In this document: piece after piece, positions 51,226 to 59,324 of the stretch
Numbering within the stretch: position 1 is the first letter of the stretch
Layout of the letters: the number at the start of each line of letters is the position of its first letter
Origin: Fibrobacter sp. UWB13
GTDB lineage: Bacteria; Fibrobacterota; Fibrobacteria; Fibrobacterales; Fibrobacteraceae
Assembly (NCBI RefSeq): GCF_900177805.1
Contig: NZ_FXAX01000001.1
Location: 1,922,001-1,986,000, forward strand
DNA: 64,000 bases
Reading direction: 5' to 3'
Notes under the pieces: model-generated
What the model saw: only the letters and a program-made list of their open reading frames with translations
Told to the model about the DNA's origin: nothing
Databases searched by the model: none
Program-made: the position numbers and the translations under genes

Positions 51226-52109
51226 GCGAGCCAATCATTGTTTTGGAAAAGCTGACCAAGCACTATGGGAAACATCGGGGAATTGACGGACTTAGCTTCT
51301 CTGTTGACCAGGGCGAGTTTTTCGGCTTCATTGGCCCAAACGGTGCGGGAAAATCCACCACCATCCGCACCCTGATGGGCCTGATCCATCCCAGCGGCGG
51401 CAGCGCATCTATTTTCGGCCTGGACTGCCAGACCAAGGCCAGTGTCATTGCCAGAGATGTGGGCTATCTTCCCAGCGAAAACAGCTATTATGAAAACATG
51501 AAGGTGCGGGAACTGCTGCAATACAGCGCAGACCTGTACGGCATGAATTGCGAAACGAAAATGTATGAGCTCTCCGAGCGCCTCAATCTGGATCTGACCC
51601 GGAAAATCGCAGACCTGTCTCTGGGCAACAAGAAGAAGGTGGGGATCGTGTCTGCCGTCATGACCTCGCCCAAGCTGCTGATCATGGACGAACCCACCAG
51701 CGGCTTAGACCCGTTGATCCAGCAGGCTTTCTACGATATTCTGAAGGAGGAGAACAGCCGGGGAACCACCATTTTCTTCTCCTCCCATGTCCTCAGTGAG
51801 GTGCAGAAGCTGTGTGACCGGGTGGCGATCTTAAAAGAGGGCAAGCTCGTGGGCATTCAGTCCATCCGAGAGCTGCGGGAAAGCGGCTATAAAAAGGTCA
51901 GCCTTACCGCTGAAACGGCCATCCCCCGTGAGTTCTGGGGCCTGCCCGGCATTGCCAACTACACCGAGAGTCCTGACAAGACCTCTGTTTCCTTTGTGTA
52001 TAACGGCAATATCACGGCGATCATTGACAAGCTTCACCTGCTGCATTTGGACGATGTGCTTTTGGAAGAACCCTCTTTGGAGGAGATCTTCCTGCACTAC
52101 TATGCGTAA
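51222..52109 (+). CDS. ABC transporter ATP-binding protein
   Basis: A 295-residue ATPase of the ABC-2 drug-export (CcmA/YtrB-like) type: Walker A GPNGAGKST near 41-49, Q-loop region YLPSENSYYENM, signature LSLGNKKKVGIV near 135, Walker B LLIMDEPTSGLD near 155, and H-loop SSHVLSEVQ. All catalytic motifs are intact. A C-terminal domain of about 75 residues follows, typical of bacitracin- or lantibiotic-type exporters. It pairs with the two permeases behind it. Confidence 0.93.
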   Translation: MSEPIIVLEKLTKHYGKHRGIDGLSFSVDQGEFFGFIGPNGAGKSTTIRTLMGLIHPSGGSASIFGLDCQTKASVIARDVGYLPSENSYYENMKVRELLQYSADLYGMNCETKMYELSERLNLDLTRKIADLSLGNKKKVGIVSAVMTSPKLLIMDEPTSGLDPLIQQAFYDILKEENSRGTTIFFSSHVLSEVQKLCDRVAILKEGKLVGIQSIRELRESGYKKVSLTAETAIPREFWGLPGIANYTESPDKTSVSFVYNGNITAIIDKLHLLHLDDVLLEEPSLEEIFLHYYA

Positions 52110-52122
52110 GGAGGTGTCAGGC

Positions 52123-52917
52123 ATGGTCATTTTGAAATATGAACTGAGAAGGCATCGAACCTATATCCTGGGCTGGGCCATCGCCTTGGCTGCGTGCATC
52201 TTTTTCATGACACCGACTTATTACAGCTTTCTGGATGCGGCCTCCGTGGAACTCTTTGAAACCATGGGCACCACGGACTTTTACAGGAGCGTCGGCGTAT
52301 CGATGGAATACCTGACCTCTCCGCTGGGTATTTACGGGTTCCTGACCAGCTTTTTCATGATTGCCTCCGGCGTTTTCGGGATGCACTTCGGCATTTCCAT
52401 TCACACCAGAGAATGTACGGAAGGAACCTCGGAATACCTGTTTACAAAGCCCTTTCCCCGGAAAGCAATTTATTGGGCAAAGGCATGGACGGTGTTTGTC
52501 GGCGTGGCGATCGTGGGTGCGGCGTATCTGCTGGCTTCCCTTTTCGCCATGGCAACATTCCGTTCCGGAACTCCTTGGGGAGAGTTTTTCCTGATTGCCC
52601 TGTCCCTGACCCTTGTGACGCTGTTCTTCGCTGCAATGGGGCTGATGGTGGGAGTTTTGTTTTCCCGCAACCGCAGTCCGCTGCTGACTGCCGGTTTGGT
52701 TGTGTTCGTTGAGTATTGCATTACCAGCTTCTCCAACATCGTCAGTAACCGGGCTATCAGTTTTCTGTCTCCCTACTCGTTCTTCGGAGCCGCCGAGATC
52801 TCCAAAGCCGGCTTCTATGACCTCCGGTATCTTGGGTGGTGCGTGCTGCTGTTTGCCTTGTTTTTGGTGCTTTCTTACGGTGTCTTTCTGAAAAAAGACA
52901 TTCAGTTCCGCAGCTAA
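52123..52917 (+). CDS. ABC-2 type permease
   Basis: A 264-residue membrane protein. The ATG at 52123 has AAGGAGG eight bases upstream, and the longer open frame (from 51928) would overlap the ATPase. Six hydrophobic segments: TYILGWAIALAACIFFMT, FLTSFFMIASGVFGMHFG, and four more, the last near YLGWCVLLFALFLVLSYGVF. The region TRECTEGTSEYLFTKPFPRK is shared with the next permease (FGTSEYLFTKPVKRK), so the two are homologues forming a heterodimer. Confidence 0.88.
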   Translation: MVILKYELRRHRTYILGWAIALAACIFFMTPTYYSFLDAASVELFETMGTTDFYRSVGVSMEYLTSPLGIYGFLTSFFMIASGVFGMHFGISIHTRECTEGTSEYLFTKPFPRKAIYWAKAWTVFVGVAIVGAAYLLASLFAMATFRSGTPWGEFFLIALSLTLVTLFFAAMGLMVGVLFSRNRSPLLTAGLVVFVEYCITSFSNIVSNRAISFLSPYSFFGAAEISKAGFYDLRYLGWCVLLFALFLVLSYGVFLKKDIQFRS

Positions 52918-52929
52918 GGAGGTGTGAAC

Positions 52930-53715
52930 ATGAAAACATTGATTAAAAATGAATTCCGCCAAACCAGAAGACTTTTGCTGATCTGGCTGGGAATCATGCT
53001 GCTTCTGTGCGGTTTCTGCTATTTTGAGCTTCTGTCCCTACGGGACAGTCTGGATGAAATGGCAGCGATGGTCAGCCAATTTCCGAGACTGATCATGATC
53101 ATGTTCGGAGTCAAAGGCGACTTGACGACATCCACCGGCTGGTATGTGTGCATCTATTTCTGGGAGGGACTGCTGGCGTTTCCTTATGCCATGTCTTTGG
53201 GACTGTCCTGTGTGGCAAGGGAAAAGAAATTCGGAACATCGGAATACCTGTTCACAAAGCCTGTGAAGCGGAAAACCATTGTTCTGGCGAAGGTGATCGT
53301 TTCGGCAGTGAACCTGCTGGTGTTCGCCCTGTTCAGCGGCGTGTGTAATTATTTCACGATCGTTCTTCCTTTGGGCGGTCTGGATCAGCCGGGAGCGGTG
53401 CTTTCCACAACGATGGGAATGTTCTTTACCCAGACTCTCTTTTTTGCCCTGGGTCTGCTGTTTTCCAGTGTGCTTCGATCCTATAAGGCTGCGGTGCGGA
53501 CAGGAACAATTTCCATGCTGGCTGCCTATGGGTTGGCCTTTACTGCCGAGTACACAGGAAATCATTTCCTGGACTACCTGACCCCATTGCGTTATTTTGA
53601 TGTGTACGAGGTAGCACTGCACGGTTTCCACCTTCCCTATCTCGTCTTAACGATCGTTGTGGCAGGTATTTGTGTCGCAGCTGCCCTGGATCAGTGGAAA
53701 CGGCGGGAATTGTGA
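52930..53715 (+). CDS. ABC-2 type permease, paralogous partner
   Basis: A 261-residue membrane protein from the ATG at 52930, with AAGGAGGTG 7 bases before it. Six hydrophobic segments starting with LLLIWLGIMLLLCGFCYFEL; EKKFGTSEYLFTKPVKRKTI mirrors the neighbouring permease. With the ATPase it makes a complete ABC-2 exporter; the induced substrate, perhaps a peptide antibiotic or another amphiphile, is unknown. Confidence 0.88.
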   Translation: MKTLIKNEFRQTRRLLLIWLGIMLLLCGFCYFELLSLRDSLDEMAAMVSQFPRLIMIMFGVKGDLTTSTGWYVCIYFWEGLLAFPYAMSLGLSCVAREKKFGTSEYLFTKPVKRKTIVLAKVIVSAVNLLVFALFSGVCNYFTIVLPLGGLDQPGAVLSTTMGMFFTQTLFFALGLLFSSVLRSYKAAVRTGTISMLAAYGLAFTAEYTGNHFLDYLTPLRYFDVYEVALHGFHLPYLVLTIVVAGICVAAALDQWKRREL

Positions 53716-53773
53716 TGTTACATGAATCGTGTATCTTGAAAACAGCAGCTAACGATATATGGAGGAAATATTT

Positions 53774-54136
53774 ATGTTACGGCCAAAAGAAATAGTATGT
53801 AAATGGGTAGATGCCTTTAACAACCATGATGTAGAGGCAATTATGAGCTTGTACCATGATAACGCAACCAATCATCAGGTGACCAATGATCCCGTGATTG
53901 GGATAGATGCAATCCGTGAAATGTTTACAGCAGAATTTGCCACTGCCGATATGACTGCCATTGTAGAGAATATCTTTGAAGATGGACAGTGGGCGATTTT
54001 AGAATGGAAGGACCCTCTGGGACTGCGGGGATGCGGCTTCTTCCATGTTGTGAATGGTAAAATTCTGTTTCAGAGAGGATATTGGGATAAGCTGTCTTTT
54101 CTGAAGCAGCATAATTTGCCTATTGAATCGTTGTGA
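53774..54136 (+). CDS. SnoaL-like (NTF2-fold) protein
   Basis: A 120-residue protein. The start is at 53774 because GGAGG stands 8 nt before it; an ATG at 53759 is less likely. The single domain (WVDAFNNHDVEAIMSLYHDNATNH; MTAIVENIFEDGQWAILEWKD) has the cone-like NTF2/SnoaL-like pattern of small-molecule isomerases and hydrolases. No catalytic residue set can be assigned. It is the last intact gene of the foreign cassette, 58 nt behind the second permease. Confidence 0.8.
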   Translation: MLRPKEIVCKWVDAFNNHDVEAIMSLYHDNATNHQVTNDPVIGIDAIREMFTAEFATADMTAIVENIFEDGQWAILEWKDPLGLRGCGFFHVVNGKILFQRGYWDKLSFLKQHNLPIESL

Positions 54137-54599
54137 AAAGGTGAACAGAGCACGAAGTTGAAGGAAGGGCGAAAATGGAGCGAGGAAGAATTATTGTAAT
54201 TACAGGCCCTCCGGGAACTGGAAAATCGACAGTATGGATGCCATGGAAGGAATATTCTTCTTCGTCGATGCGGGCGGCTTCCTGAAGCCAAACATACAGG
54301 TCGTTGCTCTCTGGGTTACAAGGAAGCTCTGAACCACGCCTCTGACGATACAATGCGTACAAGAGAAAAGAGGGAAAGACCGCTGACAGCATTAAAAAAG
54401 ATGCAATTTTTTCACAGCATACTTTCCGAACCATGTGTGGTGTATGGCACCGCATTTCTCAGCAACACAATATACCAAGTTCGAGGCGGAGAGTCTATTG
54501 AAATAAAAAAATCCGAGGAAGAGAATATCTCTCTGCCTCGGATTTTTCGTTTCATCCCTCAATCGGCTGGTGTAGTACCTTCAATTTCAAGATGTCCCT
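54137..54599 (+). pseudogene. Decayed P-loop gene and debris
   Basis: At 54176 a good start encodes ERGRIIVITGPPGTGKSTVW, a Walker A of a small kinase or AAA-type ATPase, but the frame shifts and stops by 54285. Nothing readable follows in any frame except short pieces (EGIFFFVDAGGFLKPNIQVV around 54240-54300). A hairpin at 54506-54550 (AAAAATCCGAGG...CCTCGGATTTTT) looks like a terminator of the donor genome. The segment is the decaying end of the transferred cassette. Confidence 0.6.
54506..54550. terminator. Bidirectional-type terminator in the decayed segment
   Basis: AAAAATCCGAGG and CCTCGGATTTTT form a 12-bp perfect stem with a 16-17-base loop, with T and A runs on both sides. Confidence 0.65.
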
Positions 54600-54995
54600 G
54601 TGCGGACACGCCCTTCGGTTGTCGCTTTTGATTACAGCAAAAAAATGATAGAATTGGCTAAAAGACGGCAATCACAATATGCAAAACAAATTGAATTTTG
54701 TGTGGCGGATGCGACCGATAGAAAAAGTATATTAGAATTAAAAAGAAATCGAGCCTTTACGAAAGCAGTTTCTAATATGGCAATTATGGATATTACGGAT
54801 ATTGAACCACTTCTTATGGCTGTTTATGAACTGTTGCAGGAAAGCGGAATTTTTGTCTTTGCAACGCAACACCCTTGTTTTGTCACGTTGACTGAAAAAT
54901 ATATGACACCGCACAGTTACTATGATATAGCGATTGAAGGGCAACCGAAAGAGCAGATTTATTATCATCGTTCCATACAAGGTATATATGGATAA
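54600..54995 (+). pseudogene. Class I SAM methyltransferase fragment
   Basis: The frame reads PSVVAFDYSKKMIELAKRR, FCVADATDR, and FTKAVSNMAIMDITDIEPLL, the middle motifs of a class I methyltransferase (acidic loop, motif II/III). The glycine-rich SAM loop and the C terminus are absent, and no start codon fits. It is cut at its 3' end near 54980, where sequence with local codon use resumes. Confidence 0.7.
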
Positions 54996-55143
54996 AGACT
55001 TGGAAAAGCTCATGGAAAAATATAACGTTCCATGCAAAGTCAAGAAAGTCAAAAAGCAAACTTTAGACTTGAATCCTCAAGATAAAGTCATTGACTGCGA
55101 TTATGTTGACCCGGCTGGTTTTCCCCATTGGGACAAAGATTAA
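54988..55143 (+). CDS. Short ORF, unknown (51 residues)
   Basis: ATG at 54988; highly charged product (DKDLEKLMEKYNVPCKVKKVKKQ) without recognised family. It begins exactly where the foreign segment ends, so it may be the 3' remnant of an older resident gene or simply chance. Ends 25 nt before the repeat-protein gene. Confidence 0.35.
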   Translation: MDKDLEKLMEKYNVPCKVKKVKKQTLDLNPQDKVIDCDYVDPAGFPHWDKD

Positions 55144-55168
55144 ATCTTGAATGTCATAAAGGCCCTTT

Positions 55169-55987
55169 ATGCTAAAGAAATTTCTTTCAGTGTATCTCCT
55201 TTTATCTGCTTGTCTTTATGCAACGGATTATGAGTGCATAGAGCTTTATGGAGATTATAGAGTTGTAATTGAAGGGACTAAAAATACAGCGAATCAAGTC
55301 AGTACAAAACGTTATTCAAGCTATAAATCCTGCAATCGTGATTTGGAAAATTACCTAAATGGTAAAAAGACTCCTATCGCATACGAGTGCATAGAACTTT
55401 ATGGGGATTACAGAGTCGTGCTCGAAGGAACTAAAAATCCAGCAAATCAAGTTAGCTCAAAACGCTACTCAAGCTATAAATCCTGCAATCGCGATTTGGA
55501 TAATTACCTAAATGGTAAAAAGACTCCCGTTGAATATGAGTGCATAGAACTTTACGGGGATTTTAGAGTTGTGCTTGCGGGAACTAAAAATCCGGCAAAT
55601 CAAGTTAGTTCAAAACGTTATTCAAACTATAAATCCTGCAATCGCGATTTGGATAATTACTTAAATGGCAAAAAGACTCCCGTTGAATACGAGTGCATAG
55701 AACTTTATGGAGATTTTAGAGTCGTGCTTGCGGGAACTAAAAATCCGGCAAATCAAGTTAGCTCGAAACGCTACTCAAACTATAAATCCTGCAATCGCGA
55801 TTTGGATAATTACTTAAATGGCAAAAAGACTCCTGTTGCATACGAGTGCATAGAACTTTATGGGGATTACAGAGTCGTGCTCGAAGGAACTAAAAATCCA
55901 GCAAATCAAGTTAGCTCATTGCGTTATACCAGCTATGGGTCTTGCAATAAAGCCTTGAATGAATACTTGTCTAAGCAAAGACAATAA
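55169..55987 (+). CDS. Secreted protein with five 51-residue repeats
   Basis: A 272-residue protein: signal sequence (LKKFLSVYLLLSACLYA) followed by five tandem copies of one unit at 55229, 55382, 55535, 55688 and 55841 (the last is 48 residues). The unit reads YECIELYGD[YF]RVV...ANQVS...YKSCN..L..YL and has two Cys, probably one disulfide per unit. Copies 3 and 4 are almost identical at DNA level, so recombination between units is recent. No family recognised. Note Cys15 in LLSAC: lipid attachment is possible instead of cleavage after Ala18. Confidence 0.8.
   Translation: MLKKFLSVYLLLSACLYATDYECIELYGDYRVVIEGTKNTANQVSTKRYSSYKSCNRDLENYLNGKKTPIAYECIELYGDYRVVLEGTKNPANQVSSKRYSSYKSCNRDLDNYLNGKKTPVEYECIELYGDFRVVLAGTKNPANQVSSKRYSNYKSCNRDLDNYLNGKKTPVEYECIELYGDFRVVLAGTKNPANQVSSKRYSNYKSCNRDLDNYLNGKKTPVAYECIELYGDYRVVLEGTKNPANQVSSLRYTSYGSCNKALNEYLSKQRQ
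55229..55984 (+). repeat. Tandem 153-bp DNA repeat, five units
   Basis: Units start TATGAGTGCATAGA(A/G)CTTTA or the variant (TAC/CATACGAG...). Each is 153 bp (51 codons), the last 144 bp. Unit 1 is the most diverged and units 3 and 4 are the closest pair. Confidence 0.85.
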
Positions 55988-55994
55988 TCTGCAA

Positions 55995-57104
55995 CTAGAG
56001 CTTCTCCAGCTTGCCGTTTTTTATGTAAAAAACCTCTGTTCCGATGGATTTCCACTTTTGGGCGAAGCCTAGATACTTGGACTTCGCCTTTTCTGTTAGG
56101 TCGTAAGGGAACGTCAGCGACTCCACGCAATCGACCGTCACATCGCCGTGAAATTGCAGTTCAAGATAGCTGCTGATGTTGTCGCTGCGGAATTTCGTCA
56201 TGTCGTTCGTCTGCGTTCCCTTCACTGGCAGCTTGCTTTCATACATGTCGTCGTAGGAAACCGCTTTCGGGTCGGTGACGAGACTGGGCTGGTATCTTTC
56301 GCTTAGGCTGTCGCCAGCCGTCCATGTGCAGGTCACTTTGTCCTTCTTGAAACGTACCGCGACATTTCCGTATTGGGTGGCGCGGTTGTGCGTCGTCGCC
56401 TCACGTAGCTTGTCATGGTCGAGAAGGTTGCCGTACTTTTCGTACTGCGAGATATTGAGCTGGTTCGCCTTTTCCGTTGAACCCAGGTCAAAGAGCTTGT
56501 GTGCTGCGGATAGTCTCAAATGGCTCTGCTTGATTGAACCGTCCGCGTTTAGCGACGGGCCGCTATACCCGCCGGAGCTTCCTGTCTCGAAGGTGTTTTT
56601 GAAATGGCTGTTGAAAACCTTTTCAAGCAGGTCGTCTTCTATGTGCATCCCCAAGTCGTGCTTCTGGAACAGCTCGCGCATCGTCGCCTCGATTTCTGCG
56701 TCGTGTTTCTTTGTCGCCGAGCCGTAGTAATGTCCCTTCTTATATTTCTCGATGGCTGTATCAAGGTGTCCGAGCGTGGGAGGCAACTTGTCGCCCTTGA
56801 GGGCGCGAAGGTCGTCGATGCTGATGTTTGTCGAGAACGGGACGCTTGAGCCGGACTTGATGCCAGCCTTGATTTTCTTGAGGCGTTCGAGTCCTTCCTT
56901 GTATTCGATTTCCTTCCTTCTCGTTTCCGCTTTCTTGAGCAGTTCCTTGATTTCCGTTTTCGCGGCGTTGTCGCCCTTGGCGATAAGCGCGTCCATTTCG
57001 GTCGTGAGCTTCTTGAGGACTGCGGACTTGGGGTGGTTCTTGAGGAATATCTTGATGGAGTCCACGCGGCCAAGTTCCGTTTCCCAGTCGATGAGGCGTT
57101 CCAC
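55995..57104 (-). pseudogene. 5'-truncated gene, possible toxin/phage-head-like protein
   Basis: The ORF has 369 residues from an ATG at 57104, but the frame stays open upstream to the 35-bp repeat at 57122 (KALAEVE just before the Met) and stops inside it. This suggests the original gene was longer. N-terminal part: Lys/Glu-rich coiled coil (about 40-90). Central and C-terminal parts (residues 150-350): QYGNVAVRFKKDKVTCTWTAGDSL and SSYLELQFHGDV, a layout like the DUF3626/ADP-ribosyltransferase group (E-x-E-like YLELQ). This is a tentative reading. Phage minor-head proteins with similar tails are an alternative. Confidence 0.4.
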
Positions 57105-57121
57105 TTCGGCGAGAGCTTTCT

Positions 57122-57156
57122 GTCTTATAGTGGCTCTTTTTGAGCGAAGTTAAAAC
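57122..57156. repeat. 35-bp direct repeat, right copy
   Basis: Same orientation as 50125-50159, 33 of 35 bases identical. It forms the point where the truncated minus-strand gene loses its frame and the KilA-N fragment begins. Confidence 0.75.
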
Positions 57157-57164
57157 TTTAGTAA

Positions 57165-57311
57165 TTCCTATGGCTTTGGGAAAAGCTGTATAATCCCAAT
57201 TTTAAACCACTCGAATCCGAGTGGTTTAGAAAGGAAGACGGACTCTACGCCTTTACTTTGTCGCCACCCAAAAAAACTCGCCCGTTCTGCAAAGAGAACA
57301 TAAAAGAGTAG
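57165..57311 (+). pseudogene. KilA-N domain gene fragment
   Basis: The frame reads WEKLYNPNFKPLESEWFRKEDG and then YAFTLSPP, a close relative of the segment WESLYNPNFNYTEFGTIKN of the intact gene at 57486 (also typical for KilA-N: W-E-x-L-N-N-P-x-F-x-x-x-E-F...FTLSPKKW). After SPP the frame no longer matches. No start; closed upstream by TAA at 57162. It is followed by a terminator at 57334. Confidence 0.65.
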
Positions 57312-57333
57312 AGTTAAAAATTTCGAACATTCA

Positions 57334-57359
57334 CGGCGGCAAAACCGCCGTTTTTTTTT
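57334..57359 (+). terminator. Intrinsic terminator
   Basis: CGGCGG-caaaa-CCGCCG followed by nine Ts. It belongs to a plus-strand transcript from 57157-57333, most simply the KilA-N remnant. TATAAT at 57189-57194 and an internal inverted repeat (AAACCACTCG / CGAGTGGTTT, 57204-57227) also lie there. Confidence 0.8.
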
Positions 57360-57485
57360 GCGAACATTTTCAGAAAAATCTTGACAACCATCTCTAAAAG
57401 GATTACATTCATTAGTGAACAAATGTTCTAGTGCTCAAATTTTTCAAACACTGTGGTTTTTATGTTTGTCCGCAGGGAGGCGACG

Positions 57486-58283
57486 ATGAAAATAAAGGTT
57501 ATGGATGCAGAAATTTCCGTACAGAGAATCGGCAATGACGACTACATTTCGTTGACCGACATGGCCCATAGTCAAATGCAAGAACACATCATATTCAAAT
57601 GGCTGAGCAATAAAAACACCATTGAATATCTAGGAGAATGGGAGTCTTTGTACAACCCGAATTTTAATTATACCGAATTCGGTACAATTAAAAATGCTGC
57701 AGGAAGCAACAATTTTGTTCTTTCGGCTAAGCAATGGATACTCTCAACAAATGCTCAAGGAATTGTAGCCAAAACAGGACGATATGGCGGAACTTTTGCA
57801 CATAGAGATATAGCGTATCATTTCGGAATGTGGATTAGCCCCAGATTTCAACTATTATTGGTTCGCGAATACCAACGCCTCAAAGAAGCTGAACAAGCCA
57901 AGTTCGGCTGGTCTGTACGCCGTGAGCTCTCTAAAATCAACTACCACATTCATACGGACACCATCAAACAGAATTTGATCCCGGCAACACTCACAAAACA
58001 GCAAGTGAATATGGTTTACGCTAATGAAGCAGATGTTTTAAATGTTGCTTTATTTGGATTTACTGCTAAAGAATGGCGCAATGCGCATGACGATTTGCAA
58101 GGCAACGTCCGCGATTATGCAACAGTAAACCAGCTAATTTGCCTTTCGAACATGGAGTCGTTAAATTCAGTTCTGATCAAGGAAGGCTTGCCACAACCAG
58201 AGCGGTTGCAAAAACTGAATCAGATTGCGATTTCGCAGATGACCGTGCTAGAATCTATCGGAGAAAATAAACTGCTAAAATAA
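57486..58283 (+). CDS. KilA-N domain protein
   Basis: A 265-residue protein from the ATG at 57486 with GGGAGG nine bases upstream (a longer frame starts at 57453). KilA-N DNA-binding domain about 1-130: DDYISLTDMAHSQ, WLSNKNTIEYLGEWESLYNPNF, FVLSAKQWILSTNAQGIVAKTGRYGGTFAHRDIAYHFGMWISPRFQLLLVREYQRLK is the long conserved block (57715-57885). The C-terminal region is helical. KilA-N occurs in phage antirepressors and bacterial defence or regulatory proteins. Unlinked to other phage genes here. Confidence 0.88.
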   Translation: MKIKVMDAEISVQRIGNDDYISLTDMAHSQMQEHIIFKWLSNKNTIEYLGEWESLYNPNFNYTEFGTIKNAAGSNNFVLSAKQWILSTNAQGIVAKTGRYGGTFAHRDIAYHFGMWISPRFQLLLVREYQRLKEAEQAKFGWSVRRELSKINYHIHTDTIKQNLIPATLTKQQVNMVYANEADVLNVALFGFTAKEWRNAHDDLQGNVRDYATVNQLICLSNMESLNSVLIKEGLPQPERLQKLNQIAISQMTVLESIGENKLLK

Positions 58284-58297
58284 TCCACTGCGGCCAT

Positions 58298-59323
58298 TCA
58301 CTTTCCGGACTGAATTTCGAGCAAGTCCGCCGTGAGAGTGGCGTCGTCAGGGAAATATTTTAAAGCGACATTCAAGAGGCGCACGGATTCTTCTGTGCGT
58401 TTTTGCGCGTGGACATCGTAGGCCATATTCTTGAAACCAAAGACGGCTTCGGCATTCCCGTTTTTAGCAGCAAGCTCGTAGGCATATTCGGCGCGATCAT
58501 AGAACTTGGCATCGTATGCGAGGTTTCCCATGAAGATGGCGGCATCGGAAAAAACGGGCTTGATTTGCAAAATGTTATTTAAGATTTCCATGGCGATGTA
58601 GGGCTTTTTGTCTTCGGCAAGGACATCGGCAAGCTTGTACATAATTTGCGTGTCGTCAATTTTCACGCTGAGGGCTTCGCGGTAGGCGTTGGCGCTTTCT
58701 TCAAAATTCTTGTTCAGGCGGTAAACATCACCAAGATAAACTAAGAAATCGGATTCTTCGGGATGGAGCGTGTAGCCTTCGCGAATTACGGCAACGGCTC
58801 GGTCAAAGTCATTCAGAGCAATGTTCGCTTCGGAGAGCTGGTAAACGATGCTGATGTCATTTTTGTCGAGGCGGTAAGCATTTTCGATGGCGCGGAGGGC
58901 TCCGACTTTGTCGCCGGTTTTGGAGTAAGCCTCACCGAGGTAAAGCCAGCCGGAAATGTTATCGGGGTCGAGTTTGAGCGCACGGTGGTAAACGGCAATG
59001 CATTCCGGGAATTGTTTTAAGCGGAAGTAGACGCTAGCCATATTGAAAAGTGCGGGTGCAAAATTGCCTTCGGAATAGTCCACAGCCTTGCGGTAGGCGG
59101 CGGCCGCCTCGGGATATTTGTCCATCTGGTAATAGCTATTGGCGATGTTGAAACTCACGGCAACGGGATCGGCGCCGCGGTCTTCGGCCTTGCGGTACAA
59201 GAGGATAGCTTGCTTGAATTTTCCACTGCGATAAAGGGCGTTTGCGCGTTCCATCAAGTCAAAAGACGATTGCGCCGCAAACGACGAAATTACAAAAAGC
59301 AAAACAAGAATAAACACTTTCAT
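58298..59323 (-). CDS. TPR protein of the TonB operon
   Basis: A 341-residue protein with a signal peptide (KVFILVLLFVISSFAA) and about eight tandem TPRs from residue 20 to the C terminus (ALYRSGKFKQAILLYRKAEDRG; YYQMDKYPEAAAAYRKAVDY; ALFNMASVYFRLKQFPECI; and others). It is the last gene of the TtpC-type operon. In Vibrio a TPR protein accompanies the TonB2 system. It probably organises contacts in the periplasm. Confidence 0.88.
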   Translation of the reverse strand: MKVFILVLLFVISSFAAQSSFDLMERANALYRSGKFKQAILLYRKAEDRGADPVAVSFNIANSYYQMDKYPEAAAAYRKAVDYSEGNFAPALFNMASVYFRLKQFPECIAVYHRALKLDPDNISGWLYLGEAYSKTGDKVGALRAIENAYRLDKNDISIVYQLSEANIALNDFDRAVAVIREGYTLHPEESDFLVYLGDVYRLNKNFEESANAYREALSVKIDDTQIMYKLADVLAEDKKPYIAMEILNNILQIKPVFSDAAIFMGNLAYDAKFYDRAEYAYELAAKNGNAEAVFGFKNMAYDVHAQKRTEESVRLLNVALKYFPDDATLTADLLEIQSGK

Positions 59324-59324
59324 A

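Noticed and set aside
50125-57156. CRISPR array or tracrRNA
   Set aside because: Only two isolated 35-bp copies 7 kb apart, no spacer ladder and no cas gene in the window. The resemblance of the unit to a CRISPR repeat is noted but not enough.
57168-57422. 84-residue minus-strand ORF and a free-standing structured ncRNA
   Set aside because: The ORF runs against a plus-strand terminator and has no family. The ncRNA idea is weakened because the same DNA codes for a KilA-N remnant; it is kept only as a secondary possibility in a finding.
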